DNA of 60,214 nucleotides from Phycisphaerales bacterium (GCA_019750095.1 JAIEOW010000037.1:1-60214); one strand, 5' to 3'. Shown: positions 19,459-32,064, numbered from the stretch's first letter. Made by a program: numbers and translations. Notes: generated by a model from the letters alone, not told the origin.

Positions 19459-19830
19459 ATGCCCACGAGCAAAGACATTCTGAACGCCGCCAAGAAGGTG
19501 CTGGACGACAACGAGGTTGCACCGATGGCGTACAAGGATGCGGTGGACCAGATGACCCTGGACATCGCGGCGTTTGCCAAGGCGCGCGTGGAGCTCTCGA
19601 CGGGGATCAACTCGATCAAGCAGCAGAACGAGGTTCTGGAAGGTCGGCTGAAGAAGCTCAACGCCGGGCTTGCCGAGCTGCAGAAGAACGCCCCGGTGAT
19701 GAAGGCCCCGGCCGATGCCAAGGTGAACGCTGAGCACCTCAAGAGCTTCAAGGAGGCGATTCAGAAGGGAATGGAGTGGAGCAAGAAACTCGAGGACTCT
19801 CTGAGCAAGGCACAGTCGACGTATAAGTGA
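19459..19830 (+). CDS. Small helical coiled-coil protein of unknown function
   Basis: A 123-residue soluble protein with no family I recognise. It is almost wholly alpha-helical, with alternating Lys/Glu and hydrophobic residues: 'DILNAAKKVLDDNEVAPMAYKD', a central coiled coil 'NSIKQQNEVLEGRLKKLNAG' and a C-terminal helix ending 'KLEDSLSKAQSTYK'. No signal peptide or membrane segment. ATG 19459 was chosen because CAGGAG lies 7 bases before it; longer frames upstream lack a ribosome site. It stands alone between pgi and the NtrC-type regulator gene, which is convergent to it. Confidence 0.75.
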   Translation: MPTSKDILNAAKKVLDDNEVAPMAYKDAVDQMTLDIAAFAKARVELSTGINSIKQQNEVLEGRLKKLNAGLAELQKNAPVMKAPADAKVNAEHLKSFKEAIQKGMEWSKKLEDSLSKAQSTYK

Positions 19831-19954
19831 GATCGCGGGCCTGACGCTTGCGTGCGCCGACCAAAGGTCATGATCTCCGCGTCATTGGTTATGTTGCAGC
19901 ATCCGAGTGCACTTCGCACGGGTTGAGAGCGTGTCGCTCGCTGTTGAGCCGGAC

Positions 19955-19982
19955 CGGGTGCGGACTGTTGTGGTCGCACCCG
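19955..19982. terminator. Hairpin between convergent genes, possible terminator
   Basis: An 8-bp stem CGGGTGCG / CGCACCCG with a 12-base loop lies between the coiled-coil gene and the convergent regulator gene. The only T-run (CTTTTCG) follows about 9 bases later on the plus strand, so termination efficiency is doubtful. Confidence 0.4.
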
Positions 19983-20019
19983 TTGTCAGCTTTTCGTTGA
20001 GTGCGTGCCGCGGGACGCG

Positions 20020-21504
<1,485 letters not shown>

Positions 21505-21510
21505 AGACAA

Positions 21511-22488
21511 TCAACTTGCGGCGCGACGGTCCACCGATGGAATCGGGTAGCAGATCTCCAAGCGAGCGCCTGCTCGACCGGTCAGCGGATCGACCTCTCG
21601 CGGCAGAAGCTGGATCGAGCCGCCGAGCTGCTCCACCACATCGCGGCTGAGTGCGAGCCCCACGCCCGAGTGCCCGGGTTTGGTTGTATAGCCCAGCTTG
21701 AAGACGGAGTCACCGCGGTGTGCGCGAGTTGCTTTCTTGTGCGGGGGCTGCGTTGCCGGCGGGCCGAGGCCATCGTCAATGACGTGGATCTTCACGCAGC
21801 GTCCGGTCTTTCCCGTCTCGGCCCAGGCGCGGACGAGGATGTGACCGCCCATGCCAGCACGAGACTCGGGCGTGAGTTGGATGGACTCGATCGCGTTACG
21901 AATCGCGTTCGTGATCGCCGAGTAGATCGGCCCGGCGGGAACATCACCGAGTTCTGCGTGGACATCGTCTTCGAGTCGCACACGGGCGTCCTCGGCGAGC
22001 GGGGTCATCACATCAACGGCGTGCCGCACCGCATCGGCCAGGCTGGAGCTGGAACCAAACCCGCCGCGAAGGCCAGCGATCCCGCCCTCGGCCATGCCGA
22101 CGGTGGTGCTGCGGACCAGTTCGGCCATTTGACGCATCGCAGCTTCAACGGTGACCAGTTGACGTGCGACTGCTTCGGGACAGATTTGACCGCCAGCGTT
22201 TGGCGAGCCGCTGAGCGCACGCTGGGCGAGACCGAGCACGCGGAGCGAGCCGTTGAGCAGGTTATTCAGTTCGTGCGTGAGGGCCGTGAGTCGGGTGACC
22301 ACAAACGCCGAGTCGGTCGGTTCGGGCGATGCACCCGCTGGGCGCACCACGGTTCGGCGAAGTACGGCGGGCGGCGTGTGCGAAGGCCGTCGACCCGTGC
22401 GGCGATCATTCGGCGCGGGGTTTGGCGAGCCCGATGGAGGCGTCGGCGGATTGGGAGGGGTCGGCGGAGCCATGCGTACATCGATCAT
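21511..22488 (-). CDS. Cytosolic sensor histidine kinase
   Basis: About 325 residues from ATG 22488. The first 55 residues are Pro/Arg-rich and disordered. The HisKA region carries the H-box 'LTALTHELNNLLNG' (His72), followed by a HATPase_c domain with N-box 'SAITNAIRNAIESIQL', G1 'VIDDGLGP', an F/G2 region 'FKLGYTTKPGHSGVGLALSRDVVEQLGGSI'. There is no membrane segment and no recognisable PAS or other sensor domain, so the signal must be internal, perhaps a protein partner, as for FlgS. A longer frame starts upstream (22593) but would run into the promoter region of the divergent gene. The stop is followed immediately by the NtrC-type regulator. Confidence 0.9.
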   Translation of the reverse strand: MIDVRMAPPTPPNPPTPPSGSPNPAPNDRRTGRRPSHTPPAVLRRTVVRPAGASPEPTDSAFVVTRLTALTHELNNLLNGSLRVLGLAQRALSGSPNAGGQICPEAVARQLVTVEAAMRQMAELVRSTTVGMAEGGIAGLRGGFGSSSSLADAVRHAVDVMTPLAEDARVRLEDDVHAELGDVPAGPIYSAITNAIRNAIESIQLTPESRAGMGGHILVRAWAETGKTGRCVKIHVIDDGLGPPATQPPHKKATRAHRGDSVFKLGYTTKPGHSGVGLALSRDVVEQLGGSIQLLPREVDPLTGRAGARLEICYPIPSVDRRAAS

Positions 22489-22623
22489 CGACGGGCAAGT
22501 GGCTCGGCTGCAACGCGATGTGGCGTTCTGGCAACATGAGTGGTTCTGGGACGTGAAAATCGGCTTGCGGCGAGGTTGGAGGATGTTGTACATTGCCGCT
22601 TCTTGACGCCAGGAGATCGAACG

Positions 22624-23580
22624 ATGCTCGCACGAATCGTGGGAATCGGACTTGGACTGACGATCGGGATCGCTTCCGTGGCCGGGCGCCAGGCATCATC
22701 GCCGACGGCCGCGCCGGAGACCGCGCCAGCACCCGCGGACAAAAAGCCAGTGCCCGCCGCGCCCAAGGTCGAGCAGCAGAGCGAGTACTCGATCTATGAG
22801 CAGCTCACCGACGACCATCGTCGGCGTGTTGATCAGGCGGCAAAGTACTATGTGCGGCTGGACGACGGAACGTGTCTCAACGCGTTTCGATTGATCCGCT
22901 CGATCGAGCTGCGCGAGGACGAGAAGCGGGTCCGCCGCGAGGAGATGCTCGAAGCGCTCGGCGCGCTCGTCGAGACCGACACCGAGCCGCCGAAGCCGGG
23001 CAACCAGCGTGTCAAGCATGAGAAGCTGCCCAACTGGGTGGAGTACAAGCAGTATTGCTATGTCTTCGGGCCCGGGCGTGATATGGCGGGCTTCGGCGGC
23101 AACGCCATTCGCGCCGCGAATCAGTTGGAGTGGCTGGCGACCGGGCGGGCTTACAACCAGGGGATGATCGTCTCGTTTGGGTCGTACACAAACGTGTACA
23201 TCGCGGGCATGAACATGAACTTCGCCGTGCCACGTCGGCTGGAGGAGACGATTTTGCTGGGTCCTTCAGGCCCGGCCCAGGAGGGCCAGCACCCGCCGCT
23301 GAAGGTGTATCAGGTGGTGGGCCGTCAGCCGACGCCGCAGCAGCTTGCGGAGTACCTGGTGAAGAACAAGCGTGAGTTGATCGAGTACGAGATTCCGAAG
23401 CTGGTGCACCACCAGCCCACGAAGAGCAGACGCGTGGATCGCGGTCGCGGGTGGGTTGAGAACGTGAGCGAGCCCGAAGGTCCGCCGGTGCACACGTATA
23501 AGTGGGTGGAGAAGAAGTTTCCGCTTCGGCTGAATCCGAAGCTGGAGAAGAAGGTGGTCACGCAGCCGACGGGGGAATAA
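22624..23580 (+). CDS. Exported protein of unknown function
   Basis: A 318-residue protein with a signal peptide (MLARIVGIGLGLTIGIASVAG), an Ala/Pro/Lys-rich spacer to about residue 45 and then a mixed alpha/beta region with no family I recognise. A stretch 'WLATGRAYNQGMIVSFGSYT' followed by 'NVYIAGMNMNFAVPRRLE' suggests a compact globular core. The C-terminus is basic. The start ATG has a clear AGGAG site 7 bases upstream. It is divergently transcribed from the histidine kinase gene across 135 bases, so it might be under its control, but no sigma-54 promoter was found there. Confidence 0.75.
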   Translation: MLARIVGIGLGLTIGIASVAGRQASSPTAAPETAPAPADKKPVPAAPKVEQQSEYSIYEQLTDDHRRRVDQAAKYYVRLDDGTCLNAFRLIRSIELREDEKRVRREEMLEALGALVETDTEPPKPGNQRVKHEKLPNWVEYKQYCYVFGPGRDMAGFGGNAIRAANQLEWLATGRAYNQGMIVSFGSYTNVYIAGMNMNFAVPRRLEETILLGPSGPAQEGQHPPLKVYQVVGRQPTPQQLAEYLVKNKRELIEYEIPKLVHHQPTKSRRVDRGRGWVENVSEPEGPPVHTYKWVEKKFPLRLNPKLEKKVVTQPTGE

Positions 23581-23595
23581 TCGTTCAGCGGCTGG

Positions 23596-23625
23596 AAGAA
23601 CACCGGCGGGACGCCCGTGCCACCA
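23596..23625 (-). repeat. Degenerate copy of the GGTGGCACAGGCG palindrome family
   Basis: GAAGAACACCGGCGGGACGC followed by CCGTGCCACC matches the family consensus GAAGACACAGGCGGGACGCC-TGTGCCACC (complement GGTGGCACAGGCGTCCCGCC-TGTGTCTTC) with a few changes. It lies between the exported-protein gene and the 3' end of ispG. Confidence 0.65.
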
Positions 23626-23646
23626 TGGGAAGGAAGGCCACCCGGC

Positions 23647-24945
23647 TCAGCTCTTGCCCACAGTGAGTGCTACGCCGCCACGCTTCTCCACATTCCCAGC
23701 CGCGATCTTGTCGAAACCCGAGCCAAGCTCTCCGATCGGGTCTGGCGGGATGATGTCGACTTTCTTCTCCCCCAGCTTCGCCTCGCCGCGCTTGACCTTT
23801 TCCTCGAACGCTCGACACTCGGCCATCAGCTTTTCGAGAATCTGTTCTTCGGGGACGTTGGCAACCTTTTCGCCCTGCACGTAGATGATCCCGCGGCGAT
23901 CGCCCGCAAACACGGCGACGTCGGCGCCCTCGGCTTCGCCCGGGCCGTTGACGATGCAGCCCATGACGGCGACCTTGATCGGCAGCTCGATGACTTCGAG
24001 CTGCTTACGGACGTCCTGCACGAGCGTGAACAGGTCCACCTGGATGCGGCCGCAGGTGGGGCAGGCGATCAGATCGACGCCCTTGCGGGTGCGGAGGCCG
24101 AGGCAGTACATAAGTTCAAGGCCGTCCTGAACTTCGTAGATCGGGTCGTTGGCGTAGCTAATGCGCACGGTGTCGCCGATGCCGTTGTTCAGCAGGGCAC
24201 TCAAGGCGGCAACGGATCGGATGCACCCCGTTTCCTTCGGCCCGGCGTGCGTCACACCCAGATGCAGCGGGTGGTCGAAGCGCTTGGAGATCTCGGTGTA
24301 GGCATCGATGACCATGGTGGTGTCCATGGATTTGGCGCTGATGGCGATGTCGTAGAAGTCCTGCTCGTAGAAGATGTCGAGGTATTCCTCGAGCTTGGTG
24401 ATCATGATGGCGAGCAGGTAGCCGTTCTTGTGGTCGCTGAAGACCTGGCCGAGCTCCTTCATGCGCTTCTGCTTGTCGCGCCGCTCGATGATGGAGCCCT
24501 CGTTGACGCCGATGCGGATGGGAAGGCCCTTGGCCTTGCAGGCCTGGATAACGTCGATCACCTGGGCGCGGTCGTTGATGTTCCCCGGATTCAGGCGGAT
24601 CTTGTGCACGCCAGCTTCCACGGCTTCAAGGGCACGCTGAAAGTGGAAGTGCACGTCGGCGACGATGGGCACCCGAACCTGGGGGAGGATCTCCTTCAGG
24701 GCGTCGGTGTCCTTTTTCTCGGGCACGGCGACCCGCACGACATCGGCCCCCGCCGCGGCGAGCTTGTTGATCTCGGCGACGCAGGCCTTGACGTCGTACG
24801 TGTAACCGGCGGTCATGGTCTGTACAGACACTGGGGCCGGGGTGGTGGGCGTGCCGTCGCGATTGGGGATACCGCCGCCGACGAGCACGATGCCGGTGCG
24901 GGCGTCGCCGATGCGGATTTGCCGAGTGGGTCGTCGTGAGATCAT
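23647..24945 (-). CDS. ispG: 4-hydroxy-3-methylbut-2-en-1-yl diphosphate synthase (IspG/GcpE)
   Basis: Penultimate step of the MEP isoprenoid pathway: reduces MEcPP to HMBPP using a [4Fe-4S] cluster. The 432-residue protein from ATG 24945 has the N-terminal TIM barrel ('PVSVQTMTAGYTYDVKACV', 'VADVHFHFQRALEAVEAG', 'KIRLNPGNI') and the C-terminal cluster domain with CPTCGR and 'VAVMGCIVNGPGEAEGADV', giving the three Cys ligands and the Glu. A longer frame upstream (to 25416) encodes nonsense overlapping the PilZ gene and is rejected. It lies alone, with no other MEP gene in the window. Length is slightly above the 370-residue bacterial average; the excess is in the C-terminal tail. Confidence 0.96.
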   Translation of the reverse strand: MISRRPTRQIRIGDARTGIVLVGGGIPNRDGTPTTPAPVSVQTMTAGYTYDVKACVAEINKLAAAGADVVRVAVPEKKDTDALKEILPQVRVPIVADVHFHFQRALEAVEAGVHKIRLNPGNINDRAQVIDVIQACKAKGLPIRIGVNEGSIIERRDKQKRMKELGQVFSDHKNGYLLAIMITKLEEYLDIFYEQDFYDIAISAKSMDTTMVIDAYTEISKRFDHPLHLGVTHAGPKETGCIRSVAALSALLNNGIGDTVRISYANDPIYEVQDGLELMYCLGLRTRKGVDLIACPTCGRIQVDLFTLVQDVRKQLEVIELPIKVAVMGCIVNGPGEAEGADVAVFAGDRRGIIYVQGEKVANVPEEQILEKLMAECRAFEEKVKRGEAKLGEKKVDIIPPDPIGELGSGFDKIAAGNVEKRGGVALTVGKS

Positions 24946-25222
24946 GCTGGGAACAGGATAGGGAGGCCGCACGGCGCGGGCATCTGGATGCCAGATCAAC
25001 CGCTTGCATCGGTGCGTTCGAACGAGTCTGGGGGGTTTTGGGGATGCAGTGTGAAGTTGGTCAATGTGCAACGCCCCTGCCGACGGGCGAAGTGTTGGGG
25101 GCAAATGTGAAGTCGTGAGCGGGTTGGTTCGCGAATGTTTAGAAAGATCGAATTGCACGGTGGCGGGCGTCAGAGTCGGCGTCGATACGGAGCCGGGATA
25201 TGAATAAAAGCGGAGGTCGCAG

Positions 25223-25864
25223 ATGGCACACGGGATGTCTGGAGTGTCGTACATCGAGGGCATGCGGCTGACCGAGCGGGAGCGGGCGGTGCTCATCGAA
25301 CTGATGAAGAAGACCGGCATCGCCGAGCGTCGGCGGCATCCACGCATGGTGATCGAAGGCGGCTTGTCGTTCCTGTGCACGATGGACTTTCCCGGAGGAT
25401 CGTCGGCCCACTTCAAGATCTATCCGTGGGATGTTTCAAAGTCGGGGCTTGGCTTTTTTCATCGGGCTTACCTTTATCCCGGGACAAAGTGCACATTCAC
25501 GGGCCAGACTTACGATCACCAGCCGTTCTCGGTCAAGGGTGATGTCACGACATGTTCTCATGTGTCCGGAAATGTCCACACCGTGGGCGTGAAGCTGGAG
25601 TTCGAGATCGATCCGGAGATGCTCCTGGGCGAAACGGCCGCAAACGCGGCACCAACGCCGTCGGCAAGCCCGGCGGACGTCCCCAAGGACTGGTGGTCGC
25701 AGCTCGCGCTGCACAGCGAAGACCTCGCCCGGCTGGCCCGAGAGAGAGCCGATGAGCAAGTCATCCGCAAGAAGGTCACGAGTCTGACGGACCTCGTAGC
25801 GACTTCTCCGAATGCCCACTCCGATGCGGCTGGGTCGACACCGGCGGAATCGGCGGCGGCGTGA
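25223..25864 (+). CDS. PilZ-domain protein (c-di-GMP receptor candidate)
   Basis: A 213-residue cytoplasmic protein. The PilZ domain spans about 35-135: the RxxxR element is 'ERRRHPR' and the second motif is 'DVSKSGLGFF' (D/NxSxxG), both needed for binding c-di-GMP. An N-terminal helix precedes it; the C-terminal 75 residues are Ala/Ser/Pro-rich with one charged helix. The start at 25223 follows CGGAGG. Its 3' end meets the MFS transporter gene tail to tail with 3 bases between. A second PilZ protein is encoded at 29012. Confidence 0.87.
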   Translation: MAHGMSGVSYIEGMRLTERERAVLIELMKKTGIAERRRHPRMVIEGGLSFLCTMDFPGGSSAHFKIYPWDVSKSGLGFFHRAYLYPGTKCTFTGQTYDHQPFSVKGDVTTCSHVSGNVHTVGVKLEFEIDPEMLLGETAANAAPTPSASPADVPKDWWSQLALHSEDLARLARERADEQVIRKKVTSLTDLVATSPNAHSDAAGSTPAESAAA

Positions 25865-25867
25865 CCG

Positions 25868-27370
25868 TCAGATGGGCTGCGGGCCGGGCTCGGTCGAATC
25901 CGAGTCCTTCCGATTCGGGCGATGATCGCTGGCGGTGATCGCCTCAACCAGACTCCGGCTCTTGCGGCTATTCCCGCGTTTGCGCGGCATGTTGTCCACC
26001 TCGGGCACGCGCCAGATCATCATCACGATGCCGGCGAGCGTGAGCGGAACGCTGAGCATCAGCACGCTCAGTCGCGTGGCTTCCTGGGCCGAGAGCAGAT
26101 TCTTGTCCCGCAGTGTGGCTCCGGTCTCGCCGGCGATGTACACGCCCACGGCGGTCGCGCCGAATGCCAGCACCGTAGCGATGCTCATGGCACGTCCGCG
26201 AATCTTGTCGGGCACCAGCACCTGGAGCGCGGCCCAGGACTGATTGAACGCCCAGATCCAGAACCAGCCGCAGACCCCCATGGCAAAGTAGCCCAGCAGC
26301 GTGCGATCGGTCAGCCCGAAGAGCGTGATGGTCAGTCCAAGCCCGAAGACGGCGAGCGGAATGAAGTGGTGCTTGGGGTACCACTTGGGGATCAGCTTGA
26401 GCGCAAGCCCACCGGCGACCGCACCAAGGCCCTGAATGGCCAGCAGATTGCCGCCCACAGCCTTGGCGGGTTCTTTGGCAAGCTCGTACACGTCGATGAC
26501 AAAGTTGGCCAGCAGCCGCACCAGCGGGGCTGCGAGCAGGCTGAGCATGACCTGAGCAAACAGCACCGCCCTCGGGCCGCGATTGGAGATGAGGAAACTG
26601 AAGGCCTCGCCGATCTGCTTGCGCAGTTCGGCGCGTGGCGGGTCTTTGACTGGCGCGTCGGGCGTGGTCATGACGATGCCAGCCATGAGCAGGAAGGTGA
26701 CGGCGTTGAACCAGAGCACGATGGGCGTGCCCTTGGTGCCGAGCACCGCGAGCAGATACCCCGCGCCCACGGGGCCGAGGACACGGGCCATGTTGAACTG
26801 GATGCCATTAAGCGTGATGGCGGCGGTGAGCTCGGCGCGGGGGATCAGCCGCGGCGTGAGCACCTGCCATGCGGGAAAGTTAAAGGCCATCACACACCCG
26901 TGCAAAGCGCCGAGTGCCCACAGCAGGTGAATCGGCGTGCGGGGGTTCTGAAACTGCATCATCGCCACCACGGCCACGGCCACCGCGACCAATCCCGCGA
27001 AGAACTGCGTGATGACCAGCAGCGTGCGCTGGTTGACACGATCGGCGATCACCCCGCCCAGAATGCCCAGCAGAAAGATCGGCACCTGCTGGCACGCGCC
27101 CAAAATGCCCTGATCGTCCAATCGCCCGGAGATCTCCGCGATGAACATCTGGATCGCGAACATCTCCATCCACGCACCGGTGTTGGAGACGAACTGGGCC
27201 GACAGCACGTTGCGATAGTGCTTGTGCCGAAGCACGCCCCAGCGCGACAGCTCCGGCTCAGCAGGAATCACGCCGGGTGCATCTGATGTCACCGTCGCTG
27301 GCTGCGAAGTTGTTGATGTCGTCCCGTCGAGCACTTCGGCTCGATTCGTAGACGATTCCGGGGCGGACAC
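25868..27370 (-). CDS. Major facilitator superfamily transporter (MFS_3, EntS-like)
   Basis: A 500-residue inner-membrane transporter with about 12 hydrophobic helices and cytoplasmic extensions at both ends. The start of the transmembrane core, 'RNVLSAQFVSNTGAWMEMFA', and the following 'GGVIADRVNQRTLLVITQ' (MFS signature between helices 2 and 3) resemble the enterobactin exporter/multidrug branch. An additional 'GLTDRTLLGYFAMGVCGWFW' segment lies in the second half. The substrate cannot be predicted. The first 45 residues are Thr/Ser/Pro-rich and the last 35 are basic. No neighbouring siderophore genes are present. Confidence 0.88.
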   Translation of the reverse strand: MSAPESSTNRAEVLDGTTSTTSQPATVTSDAPGVIPAEPELSRWGVLRHKHYRNVLSAQFVSNTGAWMEMFAIQMFIAEISGRLDDQGILGACQQVPIFLLGILGGVIADRVNQRTLLVITQFFAGLVAVAVAVVAMMQFQNPRTPIHLLWALGALHGCVMAFNFPAWQVLTPRLIPRAELTAAITLNGIQFNMARVLGPVGAGYLLAVLGTKGTPIVLWFNAVTFLLMAGIVMTTPDAPVKDPPRAELRKQIGEAFSFLISNRGPRAVLFAQVMLSLLAAPLVRLLANFVIDVYELAKEPAKAVGGNLLAIQGLGAVAGGLALKLIPKWYPKHHFIPLAVFGLGLTITLFGLTDRTLLGYFAMGVCGWFWIWAFNQSWAALQVLVPDKIRGRAMSIATVLAFGATAVGVYIAGETGATLRDKNLLSAQEATRLSVLMLSVPLTLAGIVMMIWRVPEVDNMPRKRGNSRKSRSLVEAITASDHRPNRKDSDSTEPGPQPI

Positions 27371-27457
27371 GACACGACTCCGTTCGGGTCGGGTCCGACG
27401 CGAGCGGCTTGCTCTGGCGGCGGATCCGTTGGGTGAGTGGACGAGAACGGGGCGATG

Positions 27458-28282
27458 TTAGGGCGTGTGCTGCAGGGGTGTGATGCTGGGCCCCTTCTCA
27501 TCGGGGACATTCGCAAATCGGCATTGACGCACCGCAACATACACCAGCGTCTCAAACACCAGCATGCCCGCGATGAACCCCAGCAGCGGCGGCGCAACAG
27601 GCAACATCGCATCAATCAACGTGTTGGTCGCGACCCGGGAGAGTTGCCGATCCAGCACCGGGCCGATCAGCACCCCGAGCACGAGCCCGTACCACGCCCA
27701 GAACCAGGTCAGGGTGCAGTGGTTGATGATCGATCGCGCGAGCGGTTCGGGAATCCGCCAGCCACGTTTGGCGGCGAAGAAGATCACGCCGCGCTTCTCG
27801 ATCCACCCGAGCAGCAGCGTCACCGGCGCTGTCATGGACGCGAACACCACGGCAAACAGAAGAACCTCCATCGGTGACGCAGCCATGCTGCCGCGGCTCA
27901 TCACGAACCAGAATCCGGGAACTACCAGCGCGGGCATGAGCAACTGGTTCACGATCTGCAGTCGCGTATCGGTCTCTGGCGCCACGCGCAGGGCGCGGAA
28001 CATCTTTGTCGGCCGCAGATGAATGTCGCGCATCGTCCGCAGCCAACCCACATAGTCGGGCTGGCGTTGCCACGGACTGCCGGGGCGCTTGGCACCTGAG
28101 CTTTCGGCGAGGGCAAGGCCACACTCGGGGCAGGCCGGTGCAGGCGGGCCATCATCCAGCCCGTCGATGACATAGCCGCAGCGTTCGCATAGCAGGGCAT
28201 GGGGATCGGGCGTGGGCACCGGGAAAGGTATCGGCGCATCGAGCCGTTGGGGGCGGGGAAGCGGCAGATCTCCGCGGCTCAT
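27458..28282 (-). CDS. Zinc-ribbon membrane protein (Yip1-like) of unknown function
   Basis: A 274-residue protein starting at ATG 28282. Near the N-terminus is a CxxC...CxxC zinc-ribbon ('LLCERCGYVIDGLDDG' and 'PACPECGLAL'), of the kind common in planctomycete membrane proteins. After a helical linker ('PDYVGWLRTMRDIHLRPTKM') come five or so membrane helices, including 'LLMPALVVPGFWFVM' and 'MLPVAPPLLGFIAGMLVFET', giving a Yip1/DUF-like bundle. No function can be assigned. The gene is divergent from the acetyltransferase gene with 52 bases between starts. Confidence 0.8.
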   Translation of the reverse strand: MSRGDLPLPRPQRLDAPIPFPVPTPDPHALLCERCGYVIDGLDDGPPAPACPECGLALAESSGAKRPGSPWQRQPDYVGWLRTMRDIHLRPTKMFRALRVAPETDTRLQIVNQLLMPALVVPGFWFVMSRGSMAASPMEVLLFAVVFASMTAPVTLLLGWIEKRGVIFFAAKRGWRIPEPLARSIINHCTLTWFWAWYGLVLGVLIGPVLDRQLSRVATNTLIDAMLPVAPPLLGFIAGMLVFETLVYVAVRQCRFANVPDEKGPSITPLQHTP

Positions 28283-28334
28283 CGGCACCACAACGCCAGA
28301 CAGCGTGCCCGGATGCCGATATGCTCGCCTTCCC

Positions 28335-28823
28335 ATGATCTCGGTCCGGCGCATCACCATGGACGACCCGCTGTACGCACAGTCGGTAGCCGTGCGCGAG
28401 TCAGAGCTGCTCAAGCCCATCGGGCTGGACCTTGCCAAGTTCAAGGCCATGTTTCCGGGCGTAGAAGAGCGGTTCGAGCACTTTGTGGCGGTCTTTGACC
28501 ATCCCAACGGGCCGCGCGTCGTGGGCACCGCGCTGCTGTTGCCGAATCAAAGTCCATCAGGTCCGGCGGCGGGGTCGGGCAAGCTCATGCAGATGGCCGT
28601 GGATCGCCAGCGCCAGGGCGAGGGCATCGGCACCAAACTCGTGGTCGCGGTTGAACGTCGCGCGTTCGGCGAGATCGGGCTGAGGTCTTTGTTCTGCCAC
28701 GCACGCGACACGGCGTATGGCTTCTACGAATCGCTCGGCTGGGAATATGACTCCGACGTCTTTACCGAGGCCGGCGTGCCCCATCGACGCATGGTCTTCA
28801 AGGCCCCCGGCGACCCCGAGTGA
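28335..28823 (+). CDS. GNAT-family N-acetyltransferase
   Basis: A 162-residue acetyl-CoA-dependent acyltransferase. Motif A reads 'KLMQMAVDRQRQGEGIGTKL', followed by 'FCHARDTAYGFYESLGWEYD', which are the acetyl-CoA loop and the FYxxLGW element of the family. The N-terminal 'SVRRITMDDPLYAQSVAVRES' resembles the ElaA/YitI type. The ATG at 28335 was preferred over an earlier in-frame start that lies inside the divergent promoter region. The substrate is unknown. Confidence 0.86.
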   Translation: MISVRRITMDDPLYAQSVAVRESELLKPIGLDLAKFKAMFPGVEERFEHFVAVFDHPNGPRVVGTALLLPNQSPSGPAAGSGKLMQMAVDRQRQGEGIGTKLVVAVERRAFGEIGLRSLFCHARDTAYGFYESLGWEYDSDVFTEAGVPHRRMVFKAPGDPE

Positions 28824-29011
28824 ACTCGGTCAAAGCATGCTGGCGCATGACCGCAATCGGGTGGACAAGTGCCCGACTCGGCAGGAGTTGCGCTGGCAGG
28901 TCTCCGAGAAAAGCGTGAACGTGTGAATCCCACGGGTTTCCGGGTCGATATCGACATGCACTCGGTCGTGTGTGTTGAGCACGCGACCCCCCAGCCCAAC
29001 GGAGACCCGCC

Positions 29012-29404
29012 GTGGCCCAGAACGCATCCGATCGTCGTCGATTCGCCCGGTTCCAGCTTGAGCCGATGTACACGCCGGTGGCGGTGCGACTGCTGGACAG
29101 CGAGGTGTTCGAGAACGAGGGACACGCGTACGACCTCTCTGAGGGCGGGCTGCGATTCGAAGCCGAGCGAGCGGTGCCGCCGGGCACCAAGGTGGCGTTG
29201 CAGATCACGCTGCCGAATCTGGACGTGCGCGACATCGGCCCTGGCCGAAGCGTCTTCGTGTTCGCCAACGTGGTCTGGCTGGAAGATGAGGACGCACCCG
29301 GGCCGTACAAGATGGCCGCGGTCTTCACGCACTTCGCACGGGCGGGCGATCGCGATCGGCTGCTTCGCCAGTTTGCCACCGGTCGGTACAGAGCGGCGGC
29401 GTAA
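29012..29404 (+). CDS. Single-domain PilZ protein
   Basis: A 130-residue protein that is little more than a PilZ domain. The RxxxR element is 'DRRRFARF' (residues about 7-14) and the second motif 'DLSEGGLRFE' (about 41-50), both intact, so c-di-GMP binding is expected. Starts at GTG 29012 with GGAG 7 bases upstream. It stands alone before obgE, separated from it by a good terminator. Together with the PilZ protein at 25223 it indicates a c-di-GMP network in this organism. The 188 bases upstream show no other feature. Confidence 0.87.
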   Translation: MAQNASDRRRFARFQLEPMYTPVAVRLLDSEVFENEGHAYDLSEGGLRFEAERAVPPGTKVALQITLPNLDVRDIGPGRSVFVFANVVWLEDEDAPGPYKMAAVFTHFARAGDRDRLLRQFATGRYRAAA

Positions 29405-29446
29405 GTCGAAGCGAACAGCAGAAAACAAAGACCGCAAATGGGGTAA

Positions 29447-30568
<1,122 letters not shown>

Positions 30569-31104
30569 TACAGATCCCAGTTGGAGTCCAGGCAGGAAAT
30601 CCACAGTGATTTCCATCTGGTTCTGGCTGAACTTGGTCTTCAGCCCGAAGGGCTGGTGGTCAGTAGCCGGGGGTGAGCGAGGCTTTGCGAGCCACCCCCG
30701 GAAAGCGTGCCACGTGACAGTGAGATCATCTGTGATTGCACGCCGAAGGCGTGCTCGTTGCACGCACGCCGCACAAGACGGCGAGCACTCCTTCAGAGTG
30801 CATTTGATCGCAACTCCGCAGCGGCTGAAGCGTCCTCTTCCGGGCGTGTCGCTGCGCTCCACGCCCGGCTACGGACGACCAGCCCTTCGGGCTGAACACA
30901 GATCTCATTCTTGTGCGTACCGCACATTGCCGCAGTGCACGGATTGCACTTGGAATCAGCATGATGGCCTGGCCTCGCGATGTGAATCGGGCGAGGGCGG
31001 AAGCTCAGGGGTGAATCGGATAATTTGCGGTCCGACGGTCGCGCGATCGCGCGAGCGTGGCAACAATGGTCCCGTGCGCGGCGATCGGCCGCAAAGGAGT
31101 TGAC
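30569..31104. other. Intergenic region holding a repeat element
   Basis: About 535 bases between obgE and aguB without a gene. Roughly half is the hairpin-rich element at 30639-30896. Frames open across it translate the palindromes and are not believed to be genes. The last 200 bases would carry the aguB promoter, but no clear -35/-10 pair stands out. Confidence 0.6.
30639..30896. mobile_element. MITE-like element with terminal inverted repeats and six internal hairpins
   Basis: A 258-base non-coding element. Its two ends are inverted copies: TTCAGCCCGAAGGGCTGGT reads inward from both ends perfectly for 19 bases, and the similarity continues (GTAGCCGGG-GTG) for about 30. Each end contains its own hairpins (CAGCCC/GGGCTG and CCGGG(C/G)GTG/CAC(C/G)CCCGG). 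Inside are GCACGCC-GAA-GGCGTGC (30738-30754) and GCACTC-CTTCA-GAGTGC (30785-30801). No transposase frame is present. The form suits a MITE or composite REP element; such hairpins are widespread in planctomycete genomes. Confidence 0.7.

Positions 31105-32064
<960 letters not shown>

Noticed and set aside
24946..25416. N-terminal extension of ispG by 157 codons
   Set aside because: Overlaps the divergent PilZ gene and its promoter; homology to IspG begins after ATG 24945.
28212..28334. N-terminal extension of the acetyltransferase
   Set aside because: Gly/Arg-rich and overlaps the divergent zinc-ribbon gene; GNAT homology starts after ATG 28335.
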